64,000 nt of DNA from FLUQ01 sp031551515 (GCA_031551515.1 JAVBNL010000041.1:21454-85453); one strand, 5' to 3'; positions 33,613 through 42,814 are shown, counted from the stretch's first letter. Numbers and translations: made by a program. The notes: a model not told the origin generated them from the sequence alone.

Positions 33613-35406
33613 TTATTCCGGCGCGCCGATGCAGGTAGGCGCATCCGCCCAGCAGGTGGCGGTTTCCTCGAACTCGTTGACGTTGTTCAGTTCCGTGCCC
33701 ATAGAGATGTTGGTCACCCGTTCAAGGATGATTTCCACCACAACCGGCACCCGGAACTTCTTAGCCCATTTCTGCGCTTTAGCAAAGGCCGCCGCCATGT
33801 CGCCCGGTTTGGTCACCCGAATGGCCTTGCAGCCCAGACCTTCCGCTACGGCCACATGGTTTACGCCGTATTGGCCGATCTCCGGCGCGTTGATGTTTTC
33901 AAACGAAAGCTGCACGCAATAGTCCATGTTGAACCCGCGCTGCGACTGGCGAATCAGGCCAAGATAACTGTTGTTCACAACAACGTGCACATAGGGCAGC
34001 TTGAACTGCGCGCCCACGGCCAACTCTTCGATCAAAAACTGGAAGTCATAGTCGCCGGAAAGGGCCACAACTTTACGGCGCGGGTCGGCCTTGACCACGC
34101 CGAGCGCCGCGGGCAACGTCCAGCCCAAGGGACCGGCCTGGGCCGCGTTGATCCAGTGCCGGGGCCTGTACACGTTCAGCATCTGGTTGCCCGCGATCTG
34201 CGACAGGCCGATGGTGGTCACATAGCAAGTCTCTTTGCCGAAAGCCTTGTTCATTTCTTCATACACGCGCTGCGGTTTCACCGGCACGTTGTCGAAGTGG
34301 GTTTTGCGCTGCATGGCGGCGTCGCGTTTGCGGGCCGCGCAGGCTTTGGCCCAGGCGCTCCAATCGGGCGTTTTGCCGCCTCGTTCGCGGGCGATGGCGA
34401 TAAGGCCTTTCAGTGCGGCTTTGGCGTCGGAAGCGATGCCGAAATCGGGGTTGAACACCCGGCCGATCTGGGTGGGTTCGATGTCGATGTGCACGAATTT
34501 ACGGTCTTTGGTGTACACCTCAAGCGAACCGGTATGGCGGTTGGCCCAGCGGTTGCCGATGCCGAAGGCGAAATCCGATTCCAGAAAAGAGGCGTTGGCG
34601 TAACGGTGCGAGCTTTGAATGCCGATGCGCCCGATCATCAGCGGGTGGTCGTCGGGTATGCAGCCCCAGCCCATCAGGGTGGGAATGACCGGCACGCCGG
34701 TCAGTTCGGCGAATTCCTGCAACAGTGCGGAGGCGTCGGCCTTGATGATGCCGCCGCCCGCGATGATTACCGGTTTTATGGCCGCGCACAGCATGTCATA
34801 GGCTTTTTCCAGCTGTTTTTTGCTCGCCTTGGGCTGGTACACGGGCAGCGGCTCGTAGGTTTCGATGCCAAATTCGATTTCCGCCACCTGCACGTCGAAA
34901 GGCAGGTCGATCAGCACCGGGCCGGGGCGGCCGGAACGCATAAGGTGAAAGGCCTGCTGAAACACGCGAGGGGCCTGGCCCGGCTCAAGCACGGTCATGG
35001 CCATCTTGGTCACGGGTTTGGCGATGGCCGCGATATCCACGCTTTGAAAATCTTCTTTATGCAGCCGGGCTTTGGGCGCCTGGCCGGTGATGCATAAAAT
35101 GGGGATGGAGTCGGCGGAGGCCGAATACAGCGCGGTCACCATGTCCGTGCCCGCGGGGCCGGAAGTGCCGATGCACACCCCGATGTTGCCCGCTTTGGCC
35201 CGGGTATACCCTTCGGCCATGTGCGAAGCCCCTTCAACGTGACGGGCAAGAATATGGTCGATGCCGCCGTTGGCGGCGGTGCCGCCGGCCTTTTCCATGG
35301 CGGAATACAGCGGATTGATCGCCGCGCCCGGCACCCCGAAAGCGGCCTTGATACCTTCTTTCAACATTACCTGCACTATGGCGTCGACAACACGCATTCT
35401 GGCCAT
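33613..35406 (-). CDS. gcl: Glyoxylate carboligase (tartronate-semialdehyde synthase)
   Basis: A 597-residue ThDP-dependent enzyme that joins two glyoxylate molecules to tartronate semialdehyde plus CO2. It resembles E. coli Gcl along its whole length (for example AFGVPGAAINPLYSAM, TSGPAGTDMVTALYSASADS, LIDLPFDVQVAEIEF, SGDYDFQFLIEEL). It has the Gcl-specific valine instead of glutamate at the ThDP-activating position (ARHVEGASHMAEGYTRA). A short insertion (TAANGG) lies before that motif. ATG 35406 with GGGAGAAG upstream is chosen over a longer frame. A GAAAC/GTTTC operator lies directly upstream, and structured repeat copy B begins 97 bp upstream. Confidence 0.93.
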   Translation of the reverse strand: MARMRVVDAIVQVMLKEGIKAAFGVPGAAINPLYSAMEKAGGTAANGGIDHILARHVEGASHMAEGYTRAKAGNIGVCIGTSGPAGTDMVTALYSASADSIPILCITGQAPKARLHKEDFQSVDIAAIAKPVTKMAMTVLEPGQAPRVFQQAFHLMRSGRPGPVLIDLPFDVQVAEIEFGIETYEPLPVYQPKASKKQLEKAYDMLCAAIKPVIIAGGGIIKADASALLQEFAELTGVPVIPTLMGWGCIPDDHPLMIGRIGIQSSHRYANASFLESDFAFGIGNRWANRHTGSLEVYTKDRKFVHIDIEPTQIGRVFNPDFGIASDAKAALKGLIAIARERGGKTPDWSAWAKACAARKRDAAMQRKTHFDNVPVKPQRVYEEMNKAFGKETCYVTTIGLSQIAGNQMLNVYRPRHWINAAQAGPLGWTLPAALGVVKADPRRKVVALSGDYDFQFLIEELAVGAQFKLPYVHVVVNNSYLGLIRQSQRGFNMDYCVQLSFENINAPEIGQYGVNHVAVAEGLGCKAIRVTKPGDMAAAFAKAQKWAKKFRVPVVVEIILERVTNISMGTELNNVNEFEETATCWADAPTCIGAPE

Positions 35407-35420
35407 CTTGCTTCTCCCAT

Positions 35421-35445
35421 GTTTCTTATTAGGAAACATTGTTTC
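35421..35445. promoter_or_regulatory. GAAAC/GTTTC operator in front of gcl
   Basis: GTTTC (35421-35425), GAAAC (35433-35437) and GTTTC (35441-35445) give two overlapping inverted repeats (GAAACATTGTTTC and a wider one) immediately upstream of the gcl ribosome site. The layout suits a repressor site for an IclR/AllR- or GntR-type regulator. Confidence 0.5.
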
Positions 35446-35502
35446 TTGTTCGTAAAAAAGGAGTAGCATAGCCTTCTAAAACCACACAAGCATTTTTTTG
35501 GG

Positions 35503-35627
35503 GCAGCGCTCCTGTTTGCCGAGATGCTTTGTCAGGCATCGGTTTTTGCCTTGGCCGAATACCAGAAGAGTATGCTCCCGCAGCAAAAAACTCGCCTTCC
35601 GCGCCTGACGGCAAACAGGAGCGCTGC
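35503..35627 (-). repeat. Structured repeat, copy B (conserved core, private closing stem)
   Basis: The 18-bp closing stem (GCAGCGCTCCTGTTTGCC at 35503-35520 with 35610-35627) is perfect and unrelated to that of copy A. The 89-base core, read on the minus strand, matches copy A at 10040-10132. GTCAGGC/GCCTGAC and a T-rich/A-rich internal stem also pair. On the plus strand the outer stem is followed by six T, so a terminator activity on that strand is possible. It lies 97 bp upstream of gcl and 119 bp upstream of creD. Confidence 0.7.
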
Positions 35628-35745
35628 TTTTTTATGTAGCGTGTCTTTTCATGCGGAATTCACATTCAGCATACCCGCCGTTCATACAGCGTTCGCCCGC
35701 ACCCCGTAGGGTTCGCGCATACACGCAACCCAAGGAGCCCTCGCC

Positions 35746-37224
35746 ATGACCGAACCCACGCTTTCGCCCGAACCCGCCGATACCGACCGGCACCGTGTTC
35801 CCTCTCTCAGCCGCTGCCTGAACGGCGCTCTAGCGGGGCCGCTTGTACGCTGCGGCCTGATCAGCGTTTTGACCCTGCTTTTGCTCATTCCGCTCAGCTT
35901 CGTCGAAAACATCGTGCGCGACCGCTCGTACCTGCACCGCGAAGCCACAAGCAATATCGCCCAGTCCTGGGGCGGCAGCCAGACCATCAGCGGTCCCTTG
36001 CTCGTCATCCCCTATGAAATATGGAAAGAGCGCAAAGAAGTGGTCTCGCGCGTGGTCAAGGGCAAGGAACAGCTTCAGGAAGTGGTTCAGCGCGAATACG
36101 AAACCCGCCACAAGCTTGTCTTGCCGCAAGAGCTGCGTTTCGACGTGAAGCTCGACCCCGAGGTGCGCTACCGGGGCATATACAAGCTGGCCCTGTACAA
36201 TGCGCCGGTGGCGGTTGACGGCAATTTCACCCTGCCCCGGCCGGAAGACTTCCACAAAAACCTGCACAAGGTGCATTGGGAAAAAGCCTGGGTCAGCATC
36301 GGCATCACCGATCTGAAAACCATTTCGGAAGAAAGCGCGCTGAACTGGAACGGGGCCGCTGCCGCCGCGTACAAACCCGGCACCAAGGTAAACAACCTTT
36401 TGGGGCAGGGCTTTCACACCGCCGTGCCCGTGAACGCCGAAGCCGCCGGGACCAAACGCGCCTTTTCCATAAAGCTCAAAGTGCGCGGCAGCGGCGGCAT
36501 AGCCTTCACCCCGGTGGGCGAAAAGACGGATATCACCATGGCGGGAACCTGGGCCGCGCCCAGTTTTCAGGGCAACTTGCTGCCCGCAGAACGCACGATC
36601 CGCGACAACGGTTTTTCCGCCCGCTGGGCCGTATCCAACCTGACCCGCGCCTACCCGCAGATGGGCGATCTTGAAAGCAGCGACTTTTACCGCATGAAAA
36701 ACAACGATTCCGACTATCACCGTTTGCGCAGCAGCGATTCCAGCGCCATCGTCAATTTTACCGCCGGGGTGGACCTGCACGAGCCTGTCTCACTGTACCG
36801 CATGATCACCCGGGCCGTGATGTACGGCATCTTGTTCATCTCGCTTTCGTTCACCGCGCTGTTTGTGTTCGAGCTGGCCTCGAAACAGCGCATGCACCTG
36901 GTGCAATACGGCATGGTGGGCCTTTCCATGTCCCTGTTTTATCTGATACTGCTCTCTCTGGCGGAACACATCAGTTTTGAATTTGCTTTCGGCGCGGCGA
37001 CGCTGGTCACCGTAAGCATGAACGCGCTGTATGTGGGCGCCGTTTTGCGCAGCAAAAAGCAGGGGTTTTCCATGGGGGCTCTGCTCGCGGGTCTGTACGC
37101 CCTGCTCTTTTCCTTGCTGCGCATGGAAGATGTCGCGCTGCTGGTGGGCACGGGCCTGGTCGTGACGATGATGGGCGTCTTGATGTTCGTCACCAGACGC
37201 CTGGGCGGCGCCAAGGCATCGTAA
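35746..37224 (+). CDS. creD: CreD inner-membrane protein
   Basis: A 492-residue CreD-family protein: one N-terminal membrane span (~35-55), a large periplasmic domain (~60-345, including GGSQTISGPLLVIPY) and about five C-terminal spans from ~350 on. CreD is the main target of the CreBC two-component system in enterobacteria and contributes to envelope integrity and resistance to colicins and beta-lactams; its molecular action is unknown. It is followed 22 bases later by creB and then creC, so regulator and target form one operon in the order creD-creB-creC, unlike E. coli creABCD. The start has AAGGAG. Confidence 0.9.
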   Translation: MTEPTLSPEPADTDRHRVPSLSRCLNGALAGPLVRCGLISVLTLLLLIPLSFVENIVRDRSYLHREATSNIAQSWGGSQTISGPLLVIPYEIWKERKEVVSRVVKGKEQLQEVVQREYETRHKLVLPQELRFDVKLDPEVRYRGIYKLALYNAPVAVDGNFTLPRPEDFHKNLHKVHWEKAWVSIGITDLKTISEESALNWNGAAAAAYKPGTKVNNLLGQGFHTAVPVNAEAAGTKRAFSIKLKVRGSGGIAFTPVGEKTDITMAGTWAAPSFQGNLLPAERTIRDNGFSARWAVSNLTRAYPQMGDLESSDFYRMKNNDSDYHRLRSSDSSAIVNFTAGVDLHEPVSLYRMITRAVMYGILFISLSFTALFVFELASKQRMHLVQYGMVGLSMSLFYLILLSLAEHISFEFAFGAATLVTVSMNALYVGAVLRSKKQGFSMGALLAGLYALLFSLLRMEDVALLVGTGLVVTMMGVLMFVTRRLGGAKAS

Positions 37225-37246
37225 TTACAACAGCAACGGGCAAGGC

Positions 37247-37984
37247 ATGAAAAACATTCTTATCGTCGAAGACGAACGCTCCATAGCCGATACCGTCATC
37301 CACAGCGTGGGCAAAGAAGGCTACGCCGCCACCTGGTGCATGCGCGGGGCCGAAGCGCTTGAGCGCCTTAAAGAAGGCGGCTTTGATCTGGTGGTGCTGG
37401 ATGTGGGCCTGCCCGACATCAGCGGATTCGAACTATGCAAGGCCATCCGCAAATTCTCCGCCGTGCCGATCATCTTTCTGACCGCCAGGGATGAAGAGAT
37501 CGACAAGATCGTGGGGCTGGAGATCGGCGGCGACGACTATATGACCAAGCCCTTTTCCCCGCGCGAGTTGGGCGCGCGCATCAAAAGCGTGCTGCGCCGC
37601 GCCGGGGCCCATGCCTCTGTCGGCGCTCCCGCCGCTACGGCCGCCCTTGATGCACGGACGGCCGTAGCGGCGGGAACAGGCGCGGCCGCGCGGGGAACCC
37701 TGCGCATCGATGAAGAGAAAATGCAGGTCCTGTACCACGGCAAACGGCTGGAGCTGACCCGCTATGAATTCAAGCTGCTCTCCCTGCTGGCGCGGCACCC
37801 CGGCCGGGTCTTTTCGCGCGACGCCCTGATGGATCAGGTCTGGGACGGCGACAGCCCCAGCCTGGACCGCACCGTGGATGCACACGTCAAATCGCTGCGG
37901 GCCAAATGCCGCGAAATCAACGCCGCCGTTGATCCCATTTTGACCCATCGCGGCACGGGTTACGCCCTGCGGGAAGATTTATGA
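37247..37984 (+). CDS. creB: CreB-like response regulator (OmpR family)
   Basis: A 245-residue regulator. The receiver carries the acidic pair in VEDE, the phospho-acceptor Asp52 in VVLDVGLPD, the Thr in FLTARDE and the Lys in MTKPFSP. The C-terminal winged helix (about 150-242) is of OmpR type (TRYEFKLLSLLARHPGRVFSRDALMDQVW). An unusual Ala-rich linker (about 122-150) joins the domains. It is likely phosphorylated by the adjacent CreC and probably regulates creD. Its stop overlaps the creC start (ATGA), giving translational coupling. Confidence 0.9.
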   Translation: MKNILIVEDERSIADTVIHSVGKEGYAATWCMRGAEALERLKEGGFDLVVLDVGLPDISGFELCKAIRKFSAVPIIFLTARDEEIDKIVGLEIGGDDYMTKPFSPRELGARIKSVLRRAGAHASVGAPAATAALDARTAVAAGTGAAARGTLRIDEEKMQVLYHGKRLELTRYEFKLLSLLARHPGRVFSRDALMDQVWDGDSPSLDRTVDAHVKSLRAKCREINAAVDPILTHRGTGYALREDL

Positions 37985-39405
37985 GTTTGCGCATCCGCAT
38001 CATCCTCACCTACGTGCTGCTCACGGCGGCCTCGTTCTCGTGCATCATCTGGCTGATATTAAACGACGTGCGCCCGCGATATCTCGAAGCCCTTGAAGAA
38101 CCCACCGTGGATATCGCGGAGCTGCTCGCCGCCTCTCTCTCGCAGCAGATGCGGGGTGGCACCCTGAATCTTGAGAATATCGGCGCGGCCATGACGGCGC
38201 TTTCCAAACGGGAGTTTTCCGCCAAAATTTATAACATCACCAAACGCAACGTGACCTTGCGCGTCTATGTCACCGACGCCAAAGGCATATTGCTGTATGA
38301 TTCCACCGGCCAGTACGAACCGGGAATCGACTTTTCACGCTGGCGCGACGTATACCTGACCTTGCACGGCCGTTACGGCGCGCGCTCCACGAAAGTGATA
38401 CCCGACAACCCCTCTTCACGGGTCATTTACGTGGCCGCGCCCATTCTTAAACAAGACGGCACAATTGCGGGTGTGGTCTCGGTGGGCAAGCCCACCAACA
38501 GCGTCACCTTCTTGATCTCCATCGCCCAGAAGCGCTTCGCCCTCAGCCTGGCGCTGGTCGGCCTCAGCGCCGTGGCGCTGGCCGTGGTGCTTTCCGCCTG
38601 GATCACGCGGCCCGTGAAACGGCTAACCGAGTACGCCCACAGCGTGCGCGCCGGGCAGCCCCGCCCCCTGCCGGCGCTGGGGTCTTCCGAAATAGGCATG
38701 CTGGGTGCGGCGCTTGATGAAATGCAGACCAAGCTGGAAGGCAAAAAGTATATTGAAGACTATGTGCGCGCCCTGACCCACGAGATGAAAAGCCCGATCA
38801 CGGGCATCAGGGGCGCGGCGGAGATTTTGCGCGAGAACGTTTCCGGCGAGACGGGCGCCAAGTTTCTGGGCAATATCGAGTCCGAGGCGGGCCGCCTGCA
38901 AAGCCTGGTGGAACGCATGCTGCAACTCTCCCGCCTGGAAAACGCGCGCTTCGTCAGCAAAAAGCTCATACCGGGCGCGGTGTTTTTCCGCACCCTGGCC
39001 GAAAGTTTTCAGACCCAGATGCAGGCCAAAGGCCTGCGCCTGAATCTGAACGTGCCGGAAACCCTTATGCTGGAAGGGGATGAACTGCTGCTGCGCCAGG
39101 CCCTTGCCAACCTCATCGCCAACGCCGCCGATTTTTCTCCGCCCGGCGCAAGCATCAGCGTCGCCGCCGCCCGCACGGAAGACGCGCTGACGATCACGGT
39201 CAAAGACCAGGGCACGGGCATACCCACCTTTGCCATGCCCCGCGTATTCGACAAGTTTTTCTCGCTGGACCGGCCCGGCAGCGGCCAAAAAAGCACGGGC
39301 CTGGGCCTGCCCTTCGTCAAAGAGGTGGTGACCCTGCACGGCGGGACGATAAAACTGGCCAATGCCGAACCGGGGCTGGAAGCGACCATTACGTTGCCGG
39401 GCTGA
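37981..39405 (+). CDS. creC: CreC-like sensor histidine kinase
   Basis: A 474-residue membrane kinase. One span is near residues 7-27, a periplasmic sensor follows (~30-185) and a second span lies at ~185-205. A HAMP region leads to the phospho-acceptor His267 (ALTHEMKSPITGI) and a HATPase domain with N (NLIANAADFS), G1 (VKDQGTGIP) and G2 (STGLGLPFVKEV) boxes. All kinase residues are intact. The gene overlaps creB by 4 bp. The signal sensed by CreC is not established; in E. coli it relates to fermentative growth and envelope stress. Confidence 0.9.
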   Translation: MSLRIRIILTYVLLTAASFSCIIWLILNDVRPRYLEALEEPTVDIAELLAASLSQQMRGGTLNLENIGAAMTALSKREFSAKIYNITKRNVTLRVYVTDAKGILLYDSTGQYEPGIDFSRWRDVYLTLHGRYGARSTKVIPDNPSSRVIYVAAPILKQDGTIAGVVSVGKPTNSVTFLISIAQKRFALSLALVGLSAVALAVVLSAWITRPVKRLTEYAHSVRAGQPRPLPALGSSEIGMLGAALDEMQTKLEGKKYIEDYVRALTHEMKSPITGIRGAAEILRENVSGETGAKFLGNIESEAGRLQSLVERMLQLSRLENARFVSKKLIPGAVFFRTLAESFQTQMQAKGLRLNLNVPETLMLEGDELLLRQALANLIANAADFSPPGASISVAAARTEDALTITVKDQGTGIPTFAMPRVFDKFFSLDRPGSGQKSTGLGLPFVKEVVTLHGGTIKLANAEPGLEATITLPG

Positions 39406-39520
39406 CGCTCTGAGCTGCCGTGATACTGCGCCAGCTTGAAAGGGCTTTGACTGAAAGGCCACGTCCCGCTACTCTGCCTCGATCTGAAACACCGCGAACC
39501 CTATTAAAAAGGATCCTGAT

Positions 39521-40303
39521 ATGCGCCTGAAAAACCTTTCCCGCACGCTGCTTTTTGCCCTCTGCCTTGTGCTGGCCTTTGCCGCCGCCGCTTTTGCCGG
39601 GCCGCGCCTTGACGGCATCATGGAGAAAAAGGTCCTGCGCGTGGGCACGCCGGGCGATTACCGGCCTTTTGCCATGCTTGCGGACGGCAAATACAGCGGC
39701 TTCGACATCGACATGATCGAGCTGATGGCCGCGGAAATGGGCGTCAAAGTGGAATACGTGGCCACCACCTGGCCGAAACTGATGGAAGATTTCCAGGCGG
39801 ACAAATACGATGTGGCCCTTGGCGGCATTACCCGCAATATCGCCCGCGTGAGCAAGTGCGAGTTTCTGCCGGGTTACGCGCCTTTCGGCAAGGTGGCGCT
39901 TATCCGGGTCAAAGATAAAAACAAGTTCACGACCCCTGAGAGCCTGAACAAACCCGGCGTGCGCGTTATCAAAAACCCCGGTGGCACCAACGAAAAGTAC
40001 GTGCTGGAATACCTGCCCAGGGCTGCGGTTTCCACCCACGCCGCCAACGCGGAAATTCCGGCCATGATCGCCGAGGGCAAGGGCGACGTGATGATCACCG
40101 AAACGTACGAAGCGCTGCAATACGCGAAAAAAGACCGCCGCCTGTACGCGGCCTTTGTGCTGCGGCCCCTGACCAAGGCCAATATGCTGGGCTTCATGAT
40201 CCAGAAGGACGACCCGGATTTCGTGCGGGTCATGAACTTCACCTGGGGCCTGCTCGATATGCGCGGCGAGATCAAAAATTGCGAAAAGAAGTGGCTTAAA
40301 TAA
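39521..40303 (+). CDS. Periplasmic PheC-like cyclohexadienyl dehydratase / solute-binding protein
   Basis: A 260-residue exported protein with a signal peptide (cleavage after AAFA) and a type II periplasmic-binding fold. The segments RVGTPGDYRPFAM, GFDIDMIELMA, VRVIKNPGGTNEKY and DVMITETYEA match periplasmic cyclohexadienyl dehydratase (PheC) more closely than amino-acid-binding proteins. PheC converts prephenate or arogenate to phenylpyruvate or phenylalanine. No ABC permease or ATPase gene is adjacent, which supports an enzyme rather than a transporter subunit. The start has AAAAAGGA. Confidence 0.75.
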   Translation: MRLKNLSRTLLFALCLVLAFAAAAFAGPRLDGIMEKKVLRVGTPGDYRPFAMLADGKYSGFDIDMIELMAAEMGVKVEYVATTWPKLMEDFQADKYDVALGGITRNIARVSKCEFLPGYAPFGKVALIRVKDKNKFTTPESLNKPGVRVIKNPGGTNEKYVLEYLPRAAVSTHAANAEIPAMIAEGKGDVMITETYEALQYAKKDRRLYAAFVLRPLTKANMLGFMIQKDDPDFVRVMNFTWGLLDMRGEIKNCEKKWLK

Positions 40304-40517
40304 AAGGCTCGACCTGAGCCCGTATGGCAAAAGCCGTTTCCCGGATTACGGGAAACGGCTTTTGTCTATCGCGGGGTCCGGGGGATCACCGTTCCGCAGG
40401 ACAGCGGAACGAGACGGGGGAGCAAAAGCGACCCCGCCCAACGGGCGAGCCGCAGGATGCGGCAAGTCATCCCCCGGCGGGGCGCGGGGCGGAGCCCCGC
40501 CTGTTCATCGCGGGCGT
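40304..40517. repeat. Nested-hairpin convergent terminator, copy 3
   Basis: A 15-bp stem with A/T tails (40329-40343 with 40349-40363) acts as terminator and is followed by further GC-rich hairpins, including CCGTTCCGCAGGACAGCGGAACG-type pairing near 40389-40411 and GGGGCGGAGCCCC at 40487-40499. It fills the gap between the PheC-like gene and the convergent IclR gene. Confidence 0.65.
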
Positions 40518-41303
40518 TCAGCCCCCGTGCCCCAAGGCGGCGGAAATTTCGCGGCAGGCCCCCAAAAGCGTCGCGGCCATGCCTTCCAGATGCTTTTTGT
40601 CGCCGCGCACCGTGGGCGTTGAAATACTGACCCCGCCCACGACCTTGCCGGAATAGTCGAATACCGGCGCGCCCACGCAAACAATGCCGTCCACGTTTTC
40701 TTCCATGTCAAAAGCGTAGCCCAGCCGTTTCGCCTCCGCCACTTCCTTGAGAAAAGCCTCACGGCTGGTCAGGCTGAATTTCGTGCGCGCGGTGAAGCTG
40801 AGCGAATCCAAAATATAGGCCTGCTCCTGCGCGGGCAAAAAGGCGAAAACCACTTTGCCCACCGAGGTGTAGGTCCACCCGGCCCGGCCGCCGATGATCG
40901 AATGCATGCGCAGCGACTTGGTGCCTTCGTATTTGTCGATGTAGATGAGGTCACCGTTGTGGTAGGTGGCCAGGTTGATGACCTCGTTCACCGCCGCTTC
41001 CAGCGCTTCAAGCGCGGGCCGCGCCGCCCGGCGGATATCCACGGATTCGATCAGGCTGGTGGAAAGCTCTATCAGCTTGTAGCCCAAAAAAAAGGTGCGC
41101 GAAACCGGGTCCCGCCGCACATAGCCCTGTTCCGCCAGGGTGGAAAGCATTTTGGAGACGCTGGCTTTGCCGATGCCGCTCTTTTCGGCCAGATCCGTCA
41201 CCCGCGCGCCCCCGCGCGAAGCGCCGACCAGCTCCAGCAGGGTCAGCGCCGTGCGGACGGACTTGATGGTGCTGCCCGCGTCATTGCCGTTTTCGCGTTT
41301 CAT
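40518..41303 (-). CDS. IclR-family transcriptional regulator
   Basis: A 261-residue IclR-type regulator. The N-terminal winged helix (~10-75, LAEKSGIGKASVSKMLSTLAEQGYV) is followed by the effector-binding domain with RMHSIIGGRAGWTYTSVGKVVFAFLP, GYAFDMEENVDGIVCVGAPVFD and a C-terminal SISTPTVRG. IclR proteins usually bind small organic acids such as glyoxylate or pyruvate. The target here is not evident; gcl with its operator lies 5 kb away and is a candidate only by function. The ribosome site is weak. Confidence 0.88.
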   Translation of the reverse strand: MKRENGNDAGSTIKSVRTALTLLELVGASRGGARVTDLAEKSGIGKASVSKMLSTLAEQGYVRRDPVSRTFFLGYKLIELSTSLIESVDIRRAARPALEALEAAVNEVINLATYHNGDLIYIDKYEGTKSLRMHSIIGGRAGWTYTSVGKVVFAFLPAQEQAYILDSLSFTARTKFSLTSREAFLKEVAEAKRLGYAFDMEENVDGIVCVGAPVFDYSGKVVGGVSISTPTVRGDKKHLEGMAATLLGACREISAALGHGG

Positions 41304-41369
41304 GTTGTGGGTTGTGCCAAATTGAGCCGCTTAGGTCCAGAAGAATTCCGGAACCGCCAAACCGCCGCG

Positions 41370-42803
41370 TTATACTGTAACATGCGAAAAATTCAGACGA
41401 AAGCGTCCTTCGGCATCGCCGCATTCCGTACCCGGCGCGGGGATGATGCCCAGATCGAGCAGTGCTTGCAGCGGGTCCGGCTGGTTTGACGGCGCGCCCT
41501 TGGCCCGAGCCTCTTCTTTGGCCCGCAGGTACAGATAAAAACCGCCGCAAGGCTTTTCCCAGGCGAACGTTCCGGCCAGCGGGGCCAGGCGCTCTTGCAG
41601 CGCGGCCGCCCGCCGGGCCAGCGCTGTTTGCAAAAATGCCCTGTGCGCGGCTTCCGCCGTTTCCAAATAATGCCCGGCGAGCAGCTGCGGCAGCACGCTG
41701 AGGTTGGCGTCGATCTGCGAGCGCACAGCTGCCAGCCGCCGGATAACCCCGCTGGGGGCCACCAGCCAGCCCGCGCGGATGTTTTTGCCCATATAGCTTG
41801 AAAGCGAACCCACATAGAGCACCCGGCCGTGCGCATCAAGGCTTTTGAGGGGCGTGAGGTCTCCCGCGCCGCCGAAGCCAAGCAGGCTGTAGGCGTCATC
41901 TTCCACAATGGGAATGTGCCCGGCCGCGCAATAGCCGAGCACCGCCTCTTTGCGCCGCGCGCTCATGACCCGGCCCGTGGGGTTTTGAAACGAGGGGTTC
42001 AAAAAGATCATCTTCAGACCGCGCCGCGAAACCACTGCATCCAGACCGCCCGGCTCTATGCCCTCACTGTCCGTGTGTATGGCGAAAAGCCGCAGCCCGG
42101 CAGCCTGAAACACGGGCAAAGAGTAAAAATACGAAGGCGCTTCAATGCCCACGGCGTCCCCGGGCCGCAGCAGGCACTGGGTGATGAGAAACAACGCCTG
42201 CTGCGCGCCGCTGGTAATCAAAATTTCGTCATGCTCCGCCGCAAGGCCCGCATTACGTTTCAGGTGCCCGCGCACGACCTCCCGAAAAGCCGAAAGGCCC
42301 AGCAGGGAGGATTCGGCATCCATCTCCCGCCCCAGCACCTCGCGCCACGACAATTCCGGCATGGCCACGGCGGGCGAAAGGTCACCGGCAAGGTCGCTGC
42401 CCGCAAGGTCCCACAGCGCCTTGCCCGGCATTGTCTGGCCTTGCAGCCGGGCCTCTTCTTTTCGACGCGCCACGCGGGAAGCGTATTCACCCGCGCCCTG
42501 GGCCGTTCGCAACGCCGCCGGAGGCTGCCAGTTCAAAATCGGATATTGCTGCAAGCCCCATTTTTCATGGTTCACATAGGTGCCGCTGCCCTGACGCCGC
42601 AGCAACACGCCCCGGTCGGTCAGCTCCGCCAGGGCGTGAATGATGGTGGAACGGTTCACGCCCAGCAGCGAGCACAGCCGCCGCTCTGAAGGCAAACGCT
42701 CTCCCCCGGCCAGCAGCCCGCTCTCGATGGCCCCTTCGATGCACGCGGCGGCCTGCTTGTACAAGGCGGTTCCGCCGGGTTCTTTTGTCAGCCGCGTCCA
42801 CAT
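41370..42803 (-). CDS. pdxR: PdxR-like MocR-family regulator lacking the PLP lysine
   Basis: A 477-residue MocR/GabR-type regulator: a GntR winged helix (~10-75, ERLPSERRLCSLLGVNRSTIIHALAELTDRGVL) fused to a fold-type I aminotransferase domain. Landmarks are ITSGAQQALFLI, NPSFQNPTGRVM and VEDDAYSLLGF. Where relatives have SFSK with the PLP-binding lysine, this protein reads GSLSSYMGKNIRAGWL, so the position is Ser336; a lysine occurs four residues later. It is divergent from pdxS-pdxT, with twin CCAATTGG sites in between, so it very probably regulates vitamin B6 synthesis. There is no clear ribosome site, so leaderless translation is possible. Confidence 0.8.
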   Translation of the reverse strand: MWTRLTKEPGGTALYKQAAACIEGAIESGLLAGGERLPSERRLCSLLGVNRSTIIHALAELTDRGVLLRRQGSGTYVNHEKWGLQQYPILNWQPPAALRTAQGAGEYASRVARRKEEARLQGQTMPGKALWDLAGSDLAGDLSPAVAMPELSWREVLGREMDAESSLLGLSAFREVVRGHLKRNAGLAAEHDEILITSGAQQALFLITQCLLRPGDAVGIEAPSYFYSLPVFQAAGLRLFAIHTDSEGIEPGGLDAVVSRRGLKMIFLNPSFQNPTGRVMSARRKEAVLGYCAAGHIPIVEDDAYSLLGFGGAGDLTPLKSLDAHGRVLYVGSLSSYMGKNIRAGWLVAPSGVIRRLAAVRSQIDANLSVLPQLLAGHYLETAEAAHRAFLQTALARRAAALQERLAPLAGTFAWEKPCGGFYLYLRAKEEARAKGAPSNQPDPLQALLDLGIIPAPGTECGDAEGRFRLNFSHVTV

Positions 42804-42814
42804 GGTTAGAGCAT

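Noticed and set aside
40362..40656. Plus-strand frames over the third convergent repeat
   Set aside because: They run through the hairpin array and the antisense of the IclR gene and lack ribosome sites.
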